From the NCBI RefSeq assembly GCF_021917145.1, contig NC_061068.1, positions 1,834,884-1,898,883 on the forward strand: a DNA stretch of 64,000 bases, read 5' to 3'. The position numbers and the translations under genes are program-made. This DNA comes from Hypomesus transpacificus. Its lineage: Eukaryota > Chordata > Actinopteri > Osmeriformes > Osmeridae. Position 1 is the first letter of the stretch, and each line of letters opens with the position of its first letter. Shown in pieces: positions 25,422 through 37,856 of this stretch. The notes below the pieces were generated by a model. It saw only the letters and a program-made list of their open reading frames with translations. It had not been told where the DNA came from and did no database searches.

Positions 25422-28400
25422 TTCACTGCCTCACAAGGTTTTTTGAATATTTTTCTCTTAGGGTTTAGATTGGCATATGTGTGTGTACACATACACTGTA
25501 CACACGTATATATATACATATATATATACATCTGTACTATATACAGTATAAAATTGTGTTTCTGTAGTAACTAACACAGGAATTCGAATACATCCGATTT
25601 ATTTTGATGGTGATTATTAATTATTTGTAATGTTTTTTCTCTAATGTGTTCCTGTAGTGTCTACGGTGCAGCCAGGGAGTCTGCAGCCACAGCCCCCCAG
25701 AGAAAGAAACAGGGCCTCTGATAGGCTGGCCTCTAGGAGGCTACGGCTTCACAGTGCTGGGAAAGAGAAACAAGCTCCCACAGGTAAAATCTGTGTTGGA
25801 AATGGAGAAACACATAATTCAAGGACGTTTTCTTACAGTGTGAATGCTTCTTGTCTGTGGTATACAAAGGGACATCTGACATGGTGCATGGCTTCAGTGG
25901 AGACATGAGAGCCTCTGGTCTGATGTCAGTTCCTCCATCCAGCAGGGACAAGAGGAGCCAACAACCTCTGGTCCTCAGACAGACGAGAGAGAGCCGGCCA
26001 TCAGGTCGGTTTCTAATCCAAAGAAAGTAGAGGGTCTTCTGTCTGACACGTGGCAATTGGCCTTGTCAATCAATCTTCTATTAGGCTATACAGTAAAGTT
26101 TCTGCTTGCTAGCAGTAAGTGTGGTTTTACAATAAAGAGTATTTTGTTCCGTTGCCTTTTATGGACCAACTTCAGTCCCCCCCTCCCACACACTTACCCC
26201 GACACCCATCAACTGTAAATGAACCCGTATGTGAGCTTAATGTGTTTGAAGCACATTTATGAGCTGATCCCACAGGCAATAGCACACTCGTGGCCTCTAA
26301 CTGAATGCAGTAAGTTCATTAATGGTAATGGAACATTAAGTACTAGTCAGAGAGCTGCCTCTTGGGTCCAGGGTCCACCACACCGTGGGCAATTACAGAA
26401 TTTGATGACACTGTTGGGACATCTAAATGTGTTCTGAATGTGAAGTCACTCAAACCCATGAAAGTAAGACTTGTGTGAAGTATTGTACCTTGCACCAAGA
26501 TGTTCTGATTGTGAAGGTGTCAGGATTGACGTGAGCCCTGCCAGCGGTCAAGAACAGTTTGCTTGACACTGTTGACGGAACCTGAGTCAATTTGATTCCT
26601 CGTTTAAAGTTCTGGCAACTTAATTGAGTCTGGCAGCATTTTTTAACTTTCCTGATAAAATCTCAGTTTGGTGTTTCACAGTAGCTACATGCAGCTTCGC
26701 CAGCGCAATAAGCAAACATTGTTAGTCAGCTTGGACAAGAAGTCTCTAAGGCGGCCTTTTCCTGGGTGTTTTTGAACGTGGGGCCTGGTGGACCCCCTAG
26801 GCGGAAGTATCCGTGTGTGAGTGATGACTCTGCAGCAAAGTGGCGCCCTCACTACTAATGATGTCGTTTGTGTGCCGGCGGGTAAGCCCAGCTCTGCCAA
26901 GGCGACGCGTTTTTCTCCCTGCATACCGGAGACAAATATATTAGCATTGTTTCCAAGGCTTCGGCTCTGCTTAATGCATATTTGAAATGCTCATTAAGGC
27001 ATTACACTGCTATTAACAAAACTGCCGAAAATATATCTACACTGGAGAAATTAATATGCAGCTTTTGGCAAGTATCATGGAATTCATTTCACTCTGCCAT
27101 ATTGTGATTAGGTGGCTATTTCCATATGAAAATGAACTGAGAACAACAGAAGCCTCCTGAAGAGGGATCCATTTCTCCCTGTAATTAGATTGCTATCATT
27201 ATTCTCTATTCGATCTAGCCAGCACAGGAGAAACACAAGTGGCTTGTGCTGTGTATTGTGCACTATGCTCATTGATTTGAAGTGCTAACTCGTGTGTTGT
27301 ACGATCTCTTCTCTTGAGATCCAAAACATAATTTAATTGTGTCATAAATGAGGTGCAACTGTTTTAGTTTCAAAGAGACAATTTGTTGCGTCTTAGAATC
27401 ATCAAATTAGCTCATCAAGTCAACAAGAATGCTGAGATAACAACCAGACCACAGTCATGTTTGTTCTCTTCCTGCTCTTCTTCCAGATGAGGAGGAGAGG
27501 AGCTGTTGGCATCCCTTCTCCAGGCCTCCTGCCAGGCCCCAGTCTAGGCAGCCCCCCACAGGCCTACTCCCCTCACACCTCCAGCGAGGGAATGAAGATG
27601 GCAGTGAGCCCCATCTGTCCATGGATGAGGTGTTCACGTTTGCCTCCCAGCCCCACTCTGCCAGGAGAGGGCAGGGACGGCGGGAGCCAGAAGAGCCGAA
27701 AGATGAGGAGAAGGATTTGGAGATCTCTGACATACAGATGGATACTGGAGGATGCAGGGGAGCCAGGCCAGAGGACGACTTCATTGCTAGTGAGAGTGAT
27801 GAGGTATGGTGTGTTCCACACACGCACACATGAGCACACTACACCTGAAGAGTTACTCTCACCTTTACTTTTACTGTTTTAAAAGTAAACTTGTTTACTT
27901 TCACCTTTGATATTATAAAAGTTTAAGACTAATGAAATACTGTAATGTCAATATTTTACTGAATAAAAAAAGGCTGAGTGGAAAGTGAAATGACTTTTAA
28001 ACAATAGATATATTCAGGGGAAAGTAGAGATTATACAGTAGATCTATTCATTGGAAAATTGATTGTCTTTACTGGTTCTAAATTTAAGAATATAATTAAA
28101 TATTCAGACTTAAGCCTTACATTAATGATCAAATTGATTATGAATGGCTGAATATTCAAAAATAGCTCTTCATGTTTCTTTTCTTGGCTTAGTCTAATGA
28201 TTTTCACTCATCTCTGAACCTTTTTGTTCTAAAGTTAAAGTTGAACACAGTTGGACTGAAAATAACATCTTCAGTTGTTTTGTAGTAATCTTTCTCTCTT
28301 TGCCCTTACTCATGTTGTACCAAAATAAGCTATCAACCTAGGCTACACTCTTTTCTATTGCTGCCCTTGGCTATGAACCATTAGAAGCACTAACTGTTTC

Positions 28401-31400
28401 CAGTTAATAACAATTATTCTATTTCTAGCAGATAGTTTGGGTGAAATATATGTGAGTGTAGCATATGTGAGTGTAGCATCGTGTAGTCATTATGTTGAGT
28501 ATGTGGGCCTGGATTTCTGGAAGATACACAGGAGTTGAGGTCAGACTGGTTTACACACAACTCTGTGGTGAAAACACATCACAGCTTTGTTTCAGTCGGA
28601 AATAACATAACCACAACAGTAGTTAGACCAATTGGGTGTACTCACATATGATAAATTCCATTCAGTGTTGTGTGAGGTCCATTTCATTTTCAAGATACAC
28701 ATGCTCTGCCTCTGTTAATTAGGCCACTGTGATTGATGTCTGGGAGGTTTTGTTTTTAGCCCTAACTGCTGAGCGAGGACAAAACATTTGACTCTTGAAC
28801 AGCACTCTTTCCTTGTTGTTCTACTTGACAGTCTGTGGACCCTTTCAATGCACTGTAGTTTATTGGGGGTTGAATATTCCCCAAAAATCAGAAGCATGCT
28901 GCTTACATGTCTGTTTTTAACATTGAAAACAGATATCAACCTATTCTTGTGGCCTGTTGTGGACAAACCCAACAGAAACTAGTGAATATAGTAAATATAT
29001 ACTACATAGTTACTAGACAATTATTAACAGTCAGCTCTTCTCAACAGCAGATCCACTCCTATCCACAATGGTACAGGGAAATGAGGTTACAAATAAGTGG
29101 AAGTGGATGGAAAGTTTCTATCAGGAAAGATAGGAAATCTTATCAGAGGAGGGATGAAAGGTAAATGGGGATTGAGGAAGGAGTCAAATATGCCCTTTCA
29201 CCAGGTTGTCCTCATTAGAAGGCAAATAGAACTGTCCGCTTTCAAGCCAAACATAAGAAGACCATTAGGAAGGATGAAAGCCATGCAAGTTTAAAGACAT
29301 CGCCTTTGCTGGATACACTAATGTTGTGCCTTTTTAGATAGCATACTGCCATACCTAATTGCAAGTAATTTGTGATGTTATCCCAGATCCAGTTAGTCAC
29401 ATTTGCTTGACTTTATTTCTCATTCATCAATGACAAGTTTTTCTATGCAGAAGTTATTCCTTTCAAGGTACTGCATCAGACCCACCATGATGCAGTTTTA
29501 GATGTCTCTTGTATTTAATCAGACCCAAAACCGCTTGGACATTTTAATATCCATTATCTCCACAGAATGAATCAAATTAAAATCAAACTTTTGACAAACA
29601 AACGAAGTTGCAGAAAAGTATATTTTTTTTAGCTGGAAAGTTAAAAATGTTTTTTCTGATTCATTGTTTTCCATACAGGAAGAGGCCTCCACTAGGTTCC
29701 TTCAAAAAAGGTGCAGTATTGTCTACATTCCTGCCACCCCGAGGCCATCCAGTCCAGGTGGGGACACTCCTCTCAGGCCTGAATCCAGTGCTGCAGACCG
29801 CACACCTATCAGACGGACCATCCCAGCTGACTCTCCATCCAGCAGGAGTGCAGAGGTGGCAGGGATGGTCCCAACTCGCTGTCTCTCTCCCAGCACAACC
29901 ACCCAGGGCCATGGCCTGGGACCTGAGGGACTGAGCCGGGACCAGAGATGCAGGACATCAGTGAGCAGGACCTCCCTCAAAGAGATCCCCCCAGGAGACT
30001 TCAGACTGCTGAAGGTTGTACTGCTATTTAGTATTCAGATCCTTACCATACCTCCTCATCAGCTCATCCCCCGGGATGGAAGCACATGGTTTCAGAAGAG
30101 AAAGTTCTGTTGACACTCTTATTCGCCATTTTATTTTTTAGTGGTGCTGGTGATTTGAACATCTGTCAGGTTGCTTTCACTCCATAATTGCTCCTCCAGG
30201 TGGCCCCGGCAACCATGCTGTCTCATGCCACATAGGGAATTTGAGGTCCAGTCAAAGTTCAATCCTGTGCAAAAACAACATGTGATTCTACCCTGTTTCT
30301 TTTTTAACTATATTGTAGACTACATAATTATAGAGTTGTAGAATATACAACACTGAAGGCCCTGAGCAGTAGCTGATCAGAAGCCCTTATCTCAGGTTCT
30401 TTTTTACATCATCAGCACATTTTCAACACTTATTTGGCTGTATTATACCAAGTATAACTCGGGGACATCGTTGAACACAAAACGTTTTGTTGTGCTGATT
30501 GAATCCTCTAACTCAGTGGTTCTCAAACAGTGGGGGTGAAATCCCCATGGGGGGGCAATGAAAGAATGGATAATGGGAGGGGGGGGTCCAAAATGAATTT
30601 ATTTTTCAAAGGGAGTCCTCAAAAGTGTCAGAAGCACTAATCTAAACCTTCTTCAATCTTCAGAAAAGTGCAGCTCTCTTTCTGATGGATGATGAGTTTG
30701 TGACCCCAGTTGATCTCTCAACACCCCAATCTCTGGAGGTGCAGTAAGAATCTCTGGAGGTGCAGTAAAAATGATAAAGCTTTGAAAGATCATGGGAGAA
30801 TATTGTGATAGTGATAAAAACCTGAAGGAAGTTGCAAGTGAAAGGGACGAAAATGATTGCTGGGACTCTGTGAGGAGGGCATTGTTTACCTGGACCAACC
30901 TGACTCAGAACTCAGATCTGAGACTGGAATCAAAAACATGTGTAAAGGTGGATGTTTGTGTGAAGAGAAAGGTTGAGACTAGAAGAGAGAGGCTCCTGTT
31001 GACAGAGAGTAGTTCTGACAGTCAGTGCATGCCACAGTCTCCTGTGGACAGGCTGGGCTCCAAGGCTGCTAATTTAATCTGTGATTTGGACAGAGTGGGT
31101 TTTGGATAAGAGGGGAAGGGGGGGAAGCTTGTTAAACGGTGGGCATTGTGCTCTGCCTCCTGTGGCAAACTTGTCGTGCTGCTACCCCTCTTCATCCCCT
31201 CTGCTCATATTAAAGTGTGGGATGTGCCGTAGAGGGCAGAACAGGATTTGAGAGCAGGTTTGTCACGCTGCACTGAGGAGGATTTCAGAGAGGGTTGTCT
31301 CACCTTGAGGAGGCTTCTGCTGCTCCTGGGGGAAACCAGGATCAGAGGACAGTCAAGTGGATGGATCACAGGGCCACAGGGGAGGCTGCTTCAGGGTTTG

Positions 31401-34400
31401 CCCAGGTTCAGACCCTGCAGCTCAGTCTAAGACAGCCCTCACCTCCCTGTTCCTGGTTGCTGGATAAAAAACATTTTAGCCTTCCTCTTGTCTCTGCCTC
31501 AGAAGCAGCCCTTGATTATTATGCCTGGGTTGCTTGTCTGGTAGCCTAAGTTGCCTTAGAAGTGTATTGAATCAATAACTGTGCTACTGTTTTATAGATG
31601 TTTCTTCTGAGCCACGAACTAGTGGGTGGTTTGTCCAGACGTACCCCACGTTCTGGTTTAAACACCTTGTCTCTTTTCCTCACAGGGGATTTTCTCAGAC
31701 TCTTGGTTTCGTAAAATAAACATTGTAAAAATTCTCTTGGTTTTGTTGCGATGGGTGTAAAGGTGCAGGGGGAGAGGAGTCTGGTGCGTGTCGGAACCAG
31801 CAGCTGTGACCTGCATCTGCTGAGCAGTCTGCACATGCAGGAGGAGGAGGAGGAGGAGGAGCTGCGCATGCTGGCAAGTCTGCGCCGGGAGCAGGAGGAG
31901 GAGGAGGAGGAGATGGGAGGAGCAATAGGTCTCACTTCCTCCCAGATCCACCAATGCAATGTCAGCATCAGCACCAGCAGTGACGACACCTCCACCTGGA
32001 CACTCATCCCCGCGGTCCGTCCCATTTGTATCCTGCACACGCTCACTGTTGTTATTGATTTCACTCAGCTCCATTCATAATCTACAAACCTCTATTCTTA
32101 CCTACCAGCCACTCATTCCAATGGCCAATTCCATTCATACATGTTCAAGAGGAGCCCCAGGAATCCTGTATTATTGATGGGAATGTTTAATCCCATCTTT
32201 CTCTTACCTCCCACTATCTTTACATTTCCAGTTGTTTCTGGTTTGTGACGATCTCATGGTATTACATACAAAACCTTTTTTTTTTTTAAATAGCTACAAA
32301 TGGGCAACACTCCTGAATATGAGAACATGATGTCCTTATTGACTCCCAAATAATCCCCAGCAGCCCTCCTCACAATGCAGCTTGCTACAGGAAAATACAA
32401 TATGTGACAATACCTTAATTGAGTGCACAAGCCTGTAGAGACCGTTGTATCTCTGATGGATGCCTTCATTTCAGAAGCTCCAGCTGTAGAACTGTAATCC
32501 AAACTGCTCACAGGCCTTTTCTGTTTTCACGCTGAGACTCACAGAGCTGAGGCACAAGCTGTCATTCCGTGTCAATATCATGCTTAATCTCATACAATCT
32601 CATACAATGGGGAGCAATACAGTCATACTACATTATTAGTAGTTTTTTTGATGGTATTACAAGGGGCATACAGGCTGCTGCCAAGGCCTCTCCCTACTCA
32701 CCTTTAGTTTGGAGTTAGTTTTGAGGCTTTAGTTACACAGGGTTATTCTGCTCTGCTGTTCTGTATTGAAAACATATGTAGCAACAGTGCCACCGTTAGA
32801 CATGTTAGGAAACTGATCACCATCACACAGGCTTACTACAATGTTATAAAACTAAATATATAATATACTATTATGTGAAGACAAACGCTTAATGAACCTA
32901 CAGTACATGATGGATCCTCACTGCCTCTTACTACCCTCATCTATTGTGTCCTTCCATTTCACCCAGCCATCCAATCAAGGACATCACTATCAAAATGAAA
33001 TGAACCCTCTCCTACGCTCCAATCCAAGGTGAGCATTGATCGTGCTTTCTAATGTGTATTAATTTAGGTCAATCAGATTTGGCTTTCTTTCATTACACAC
33101 TTTCTTATTTTTTGTATTGTGTTTATCAACTACAATGGAAAGGTAATAACATAAGATAAAGGGAAATGAAAACATTTCCACAGTAGCCCTGCCTTGGTGT
33201 TGGTGTTTAACTTCAGCCTCGCTTATTAGCTCTGGCTGTCAGGGGTGATTAACACAGTGTTTCTGGTACTTGGCCCAGACACACACACCCACACACACAG
33301 AGGTCTGGTTTCAGTCACTTGGCTGTCAGTGCCTGGACCAGTCTTGCCATGCAGGGTTACAGAGTGCCCCTCCCCATTAGAGGGGGTGTCATCTAGTTCT
33401 CTCTCCTCATAGGCTAGCTCGGCTCCCCACTGCTGCAGCAGCCAGAGCACAAGCCTAGTCAAGTACCAACGCCTCATCAAGCATGTTACACAGGAGACAA
33501 AGTTATTGCATCACTCTTCCACCATTTCAATTATACATAGTCCATCAACATAAAAACATTTTTTTTGTGAAAACAAGGCAAACTCATGTGGACATGTGTA
33601 GATATCCATGCCTGTAAATGTAATAATTGTTATTTTTTATAGATCTAAAGTCAACAGAAAATAATTGTTGGGGAGGTATCTTAGGACAGACTGCAGGAAC
33701 AAATCAAAGACCATCACCATTACTGCATATAGACAGCTGTAGTCAGTGACTGAATCTGTGTCAAGGCTTTTTCTTGCTTTTCTGCAGTCTGTGCATTGTG
33801 AAGCCTGAAAGTGAGATCTGTCACTGCGTTGAGTATCCTGGCAGTGCTGCAATCTGTTGTTTGGAGTGGTAGTCCTCCCCATGACAACTGAAATGCTGCT
33901 CTACCTCTGGTTTGTCGGTGCTTTTCCAACACATTGAACATGTTCCTTTGTGTGGGATTTTTGTGCCTGCCTCTGGCAAACGAGCTTTGAATCCCTTAAA
34001 CATCCTGTCATGTAGATGTTGAGTGGCATTTCCGCTGTTTCAGAAAAGGCTATTTTGAACAGAGGCAGGAATGCCAAACAATATATTTGTTTTCACCTTT
34101 AGCTCTACAGATGTAGCCTGCATATATCATGAATGTAAAAGCCTTAGTTTCATTGTTGTATAAGCTGAAGGCAAGATATTATTATTATTTTCTGCCTGAC
34201 AGTAATGGAAAACATAGACCAAGAGGATTTTTTCCTTTTGGCGAATTATCCACAATTATCCAGTTTGCCTAAATGTTATACATATGAAGATTCTTTATTT
34301 ATTTAACAATTACATCTTTTGCCACGCTGCGTGCCACAGTGTACTGCGTGTACAGTTAGGAGTTAGAAAATAAAGATACCATTGGTGAAAATAGATATCT

Positions 34401-34411
34401 AGATATATATG

Positions 34412-34454
<43 letters not shown>

Positions 34455-36484
34455 AAAAAAATCCTTACTTGTGGTAAAGGTTATCTTTACTTTCTGATGT
34501 GTGTTTAAATCATCAAAGGAGGACTTTTCTCTGTGTGGTGTGTGGCTGTAAAGTGAGAATCATCCTTGACCATGGAGGTTTTCCTCTGAGTGCTGGATAT
34601 TACACAGTGGTGAAACACTAAAAATGGTACTTGTACTTCCCCAATGGGGAATATCTACCTCCCCTACCATTATTGAGAGGGAGAAATGTGTATTGGTACT
34701 TCACTGTCTTTTCTTCTGACAAACACACACACACACAAGCCCACAAGACCAAAAATCCAATTTGGTCATGGATGTCAACAGTCCTTGAGCAGTTTCGGCC
34801 CCATCTGTCAGATGTTGGGGTGGTGTATTGATCTACATTGGACTGTTCCAAGAGAAACCAGCCTGTAATATTCAATTAAATTGTACAAAAGAAAGTTCTG
34901 AAAGATTTTTCCCAAAACCCTGCAATTGTGTTTTACTTTATGTGTGATCCAGAAACAAAAGATCACAAATAACTCCAAGCTCAAGCTTCTGTGTAGAAGA
35001 AGAACAGTCATTACACAGCATAATATAGAGCCATCCACCTCCTACTTACAGCCAGGGGCAAGGTTGAGTCCCCTGCCCTGGACCACAGTGTACAATTGGA
35101 GATCACAGCTGGCCACAGTTTCCTACAGCTAAGCCTCTGTACTGTAGCCAGTAAGAACACAGGAGAGGATCTTAAGAGCAGGTGGTTGGGAGTTGCTCAC
35201 TTGGGGCTAGCAGAGAAGATGGGAGGCATTATGAAGACATCATGTCAAGATAATAATATGAGATATGTACAGGAAGTATTTTATGCTTATATTTGTTTTT
35301 GTAATGGCTGGCTTCTGATCTCTGTTTCCCAGAGAATGGATGGATGTCCTCAGTCCTCCCATTCTCTCATCCAGCCTGCTTAAGGGGTCAGGGGACACTT
35401 TGGACCATCACAAGGATCCTACCAGAGGTAATACAGACACCCTGAACCCAGTTCTCCAAAGATACCCCCAACCCCTCAATTACCTTAACAATGAAAACAA
35501 CACAGATTCACTTGCTGATATTTTCATGATGAAGGGGGAGAGGGAGACCGATCAAATGCTAGGGACATGGACAGAATACATACATTTTGATTTGTCCAGA
35601 AACCTCAGAGATAGCAGCTTTAGCCTGCATAGCGCTAATGGAAACGTTGACTGGGGTCAGAGGTTACACAGGCGGAAATGTTACGCTCCCGTAAAGATGG
35701 CACTGCGTGGAGAGGAGGGCTGTAAAACAGGCTCCAATTAAGGATAAAACCCCCATGGGACTGGAGCGCTCTGTCCTCGGCAGGGCTCTATAGGTCAGCT
35801 GAGATGTGCTTGTTACAAGGCTGGGCTCAGAAGACGAGCCTGCAAGGTTAATTGGTGAAACCTTTTCCATTTACAGCATAATTTTTAAACCTCTGACACA
35901 TTGTGTCTTATAATTAGTTTTCATTATCATCGTTGAGTTCTGATTAGATGACAATGTTCCTCCTGGAGCACTCTATAACCTTTTTAGTAGTTAACAGCCT
36001 GTCAGTTTAACAACTCAAATCGTGTGCTTTAAGCAAGAAGTGAAATTAGATTTTGAGAGGCTTCATGATGTGACTTTGGGTGTGAATGTCTTAAAAGTCC
36101 CTGTCTTGATTGATGAAGGAAGAGTGTTGGAGATGGTGGGAGAAAGGCTCCCATCGCTCTGGGGCAGAAGGTCACCCCACCCTCAAGTCTCCCTGGAGCC
36201 ATTTCCTTCTCCTAATAGTTCATCGGGGACAGAGCAGATTCAAACTTTTTCCTTTGGTGATTCTGTTGGTGATACTGCCATTGATTGTGTCTACATACTG
36301 TGCAGTATAGTTCATTTGGTGTGTATTTGTGTTAGTGAAGACCTTCATGTGTGTTACAGGGGCTGATGGCTCAGACAAGGAGAACAGGAAGGAGAATGAG
36401 GAGGAATATTTAAATCTGCTCTATGATCCCTGTCTAAATTGCTATTTTGATCCCCATACTGGAAAGTACTATGAGCTGGCCTGA
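20076..36484 (+). CDS. cfap20dc: CFAP20 domain-containing protein
   Basis: About 786 residues. Coding exons: 20076-20096, 20202-20291, 20451-20544, 20699-20771, 21647-21761, 21891-22044, 22552-22698, 23959-24089, 24678-24804, 25658-25783, 25903-26004 (probable), 27487-27803, 29679-30014, 31769-32014, 32967-33028, 35333-35427, 36360-36484. All splice phases join. Residues 1 to about 180 form the CFAP20-like domain, with the family blocks [43 protein letters not shown] and [13 protein letters not shown]20 is an inner-junction protein of axonemal doublets, so a ciliary role is inferred. A conserved HIAFGS..GPPPL block follows, then a long Ser/Pro/Arg-rich, weakly conserved middle. The C-terminal part is typical of human C3orf67: a Glu-rich segment before [12 protein letters not shown], then [11 protein letters not shown] and the end [20 protein letters not shown]. 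Exon 25903-26004 rests on an unremarkable acceptor. The donors after 30014 (GTTGTA) and 32014 (GTCCGT) are weak. The human protein is somewhat shorter. Confidence 0.9.
22699..23958 (+). other. cfap20dc intron, no further feature seen
   Basis: Intron between the coding exon ending GAATATG and the exon encoding the conserved HIAFGS block. AT-rich, with no repeat or second exon supportable. A longer open frame ending near 23,918 shows no splice boundaries or family motif. Confidence 0.5.
25366..25530. repeat. (GT)n(AT)n compound microsatellite and AT-rich tract
   Basis: About 12 GT units pass directly into about 15 AT units (25366-25419). A second TATATA stretch lies at 25507-25530. All of it is inside a cfap20dc intron. 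Open frames across it are repeat artefacts. Confidence 0.95.
27804..29678 (+). other. cfap20dc intron, no further feature seen
   Basis: About 1.9 kb of AT-rich intron between two well-supported exons. One short direct repeat (TATGTGAGTGTAGCAT, near 28,450-28,480) was noted. No exon or transposon could be supported. Confidence 0.5.
30513..30630 (+). mobile_element. hAT-type transposon end remnant
   Basis: CAGTGGTTCTCAAAC followed by a G-rich block and runs such as GGGGGGGTCC is the usual look of the terminal region of hAT-family relics in vertebrates. No transposase frame remains. It lies in a cfap20dc intron. Confidence 0.5.
34402..34453. repeat. (AT)n microsatellite
   Basis: An imperfect then perfect AT dinucleotide tract in the 2.3-kb cfap20dc intron between exons ending 33028 and starting 35333. 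The rest of that intron shows no other feature. Confidence 0.95.
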
Positions 36485-36499
36485 TTTAAACCATTTCAT

Positions 36500-36505
36500 A
36501 ATAAA
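36500..36505 (+). terminator. Polyadenylation signal of cfap20dc
   Basis: AATAAA lies 15 bases after the stop codon, implying a very short 3' untranslated region. A later site is possible, but the next gene starts within about 400 bases. Confidence 0.7.
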
Positions 36506-36876
36506 ACAGGTAAAAGTGATTGAAATTGTTTTATTTATATGCCTTTATCCCATACATTTTGTGTTTGTGGTTATGTATTCTTGTGATCTAAGACGTCTAT
36601 AAATTAGCTATGTATATAGGTTGTGAAGTATTTAGCTATCCTACAAACAAACCTTTTGTTTCAATGTACCCTCAAATCAATTGCTGTGTTAAAATGGAGA
36701 CATTCTAGTTTAAAATGTGAGTTCTTATAAATATAAGTATCAACAGACAAGGAAGTTTTCGTTGCTGATAAAATAATGCCTGACAAAAGTGCAATGAACA
36801 ATCGCAGAAGGATCGACTGAAGCTAAGACTCGGTTACAAATGTAATTTCACCCAATCAGAAAGGCCGTTCTTTTCC

Positions 36877-37705
36877 ATGCTGGCTTCTGTCACTACAGGT
36901 AAGTCAAACCAGGAAGTAAACAACGAGTACTCAAAAAAGGCCCAACTCCTCTTACTCGAGGTAGCAACATTTTGTGAGACATCCAAGTCATCATGCAAGA
37001 TTGACTTCAGCTATAAAACGATAAAATTGGATTCCAAAGTGCAGGCGGGTACTGTCAGGAAAATGTCAACCGAACAGGTGTTACACTCTAGCTAGTTGTG
37101 GCGTTTGATTGTAATGTCAAGGCAACTGTGCCAACAATACTTTTCGTTGAGCTTGTATTGGTCTATTAAGCGCCGAAACATGTTAACATGAAGAAATGTG
37201 AAAGTCTGCCTATGTAGCGTAGGCCCACTGTTAAGTGAAATGAACACTCACTGTATGATTTACCTTTCTAAAGCCAGGACAAAGACTTCATCCTGGGATC
37301 ATTGCATCTGTGATATTTGTTTCATTGGTTGCAATTATCGCTGCAGTATTGATTATCAGAAAGTACTGCTTTCCACGCAGGTAATCCAAATGAAATTAGT
37401 GACCTAAAATCTAATACATTTAGGACTGTATTTGTTTAATCTGTACTTCAGTTATGAATTGAGTAAGCTAATGTTATGTTCCCATGTGTTGTCAGTGAGG
37501 CATCATATAGATATTCAGTGCTGATGCGGATGGAAAATGAGGGGCCAGTCGGGACAGATGCTGATAAGGGGCTCCACACAGTGGGAGAAGAGTCAGATGA
37601 GGTGAGGGTTTACTACTACCGTACTTTCACATATGTCTCATTGTAATGCAATGTATTTTTGGAGGCTTATATCCATGTACCTTTCAACAGGACCTTTTGG
37701 AGTAA
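36877..37705 (+). CDS. Small single-pass membrane protein, unrecognised
   Basis: Four exons join in phase to give 81 residues: 36877-36898, 37278-37380, 37496-37601 and 37691-37705. The first donor is the perfect CAG|GTAAGT and the others are normal. The protein has a short N-terminus (MLASVTTGQRLHPG), one hydrophobic helix of about 22 residues (IIASVIFVSLVAIIAAVLII), a basic/Cys stop-transfer RKYCFPR, a Ser/Tyr segment EASYRYSVLMRMEN, and an acidic end EESDEDLLE. No signal peptide precedes the helix, so the positive-inside rule suggests a type III protein with the tail in the cytosol. DEDLLE resembles acidic dileucine (endosomal sorting) motifs. The gene sits 0.4 kb after cfap20dc and 1.8 kb before fam3d, same strand. 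I do not recognise the family, and no enzymatic role is suggested. The intron phases (1, 2, 0) and intact frame argue for a real gene; transcripts would prove it. Confidence 0.65.
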
Positions 37706-37840
37706 ATCTTTAGGCCACGGCATTGATGGAATGACATGGAAATAGTCCGATGTTTTATTTTTGTTGCATGGACTTTTATTTTTACCTCCCTCTTCTGTAT
37801 GCATTGTATTTTACTATAGCATTTCTGTCTTCTGTACTTA

Positions 37841-37856
37841 GGGGGGGGGGGGGGGG
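37841..37856 (+). repeat. 16-base poly-G run
   Basis: An uninterrupted G run in the probable 3' untranslated region of the small membrane protein gene. In RNA it could form a G-quadruplex; length errors in the assembly are likely here. Confidence 0.9.

Noticed and set aside
27457-27882. Alternative plus and minus frames over the 27487-27803 exon
   Set aside because: Only one frame continues in phase with both neighbouring cfap20dc exons and shows FTFASQP-type C3orf67 features.
30661-30747. Cfap20dc exon ending at GTGCA|GTAAGA
   Set aside because: It ends in phase 2 while the next supported exon starts in phase 0; kept only as a finding.
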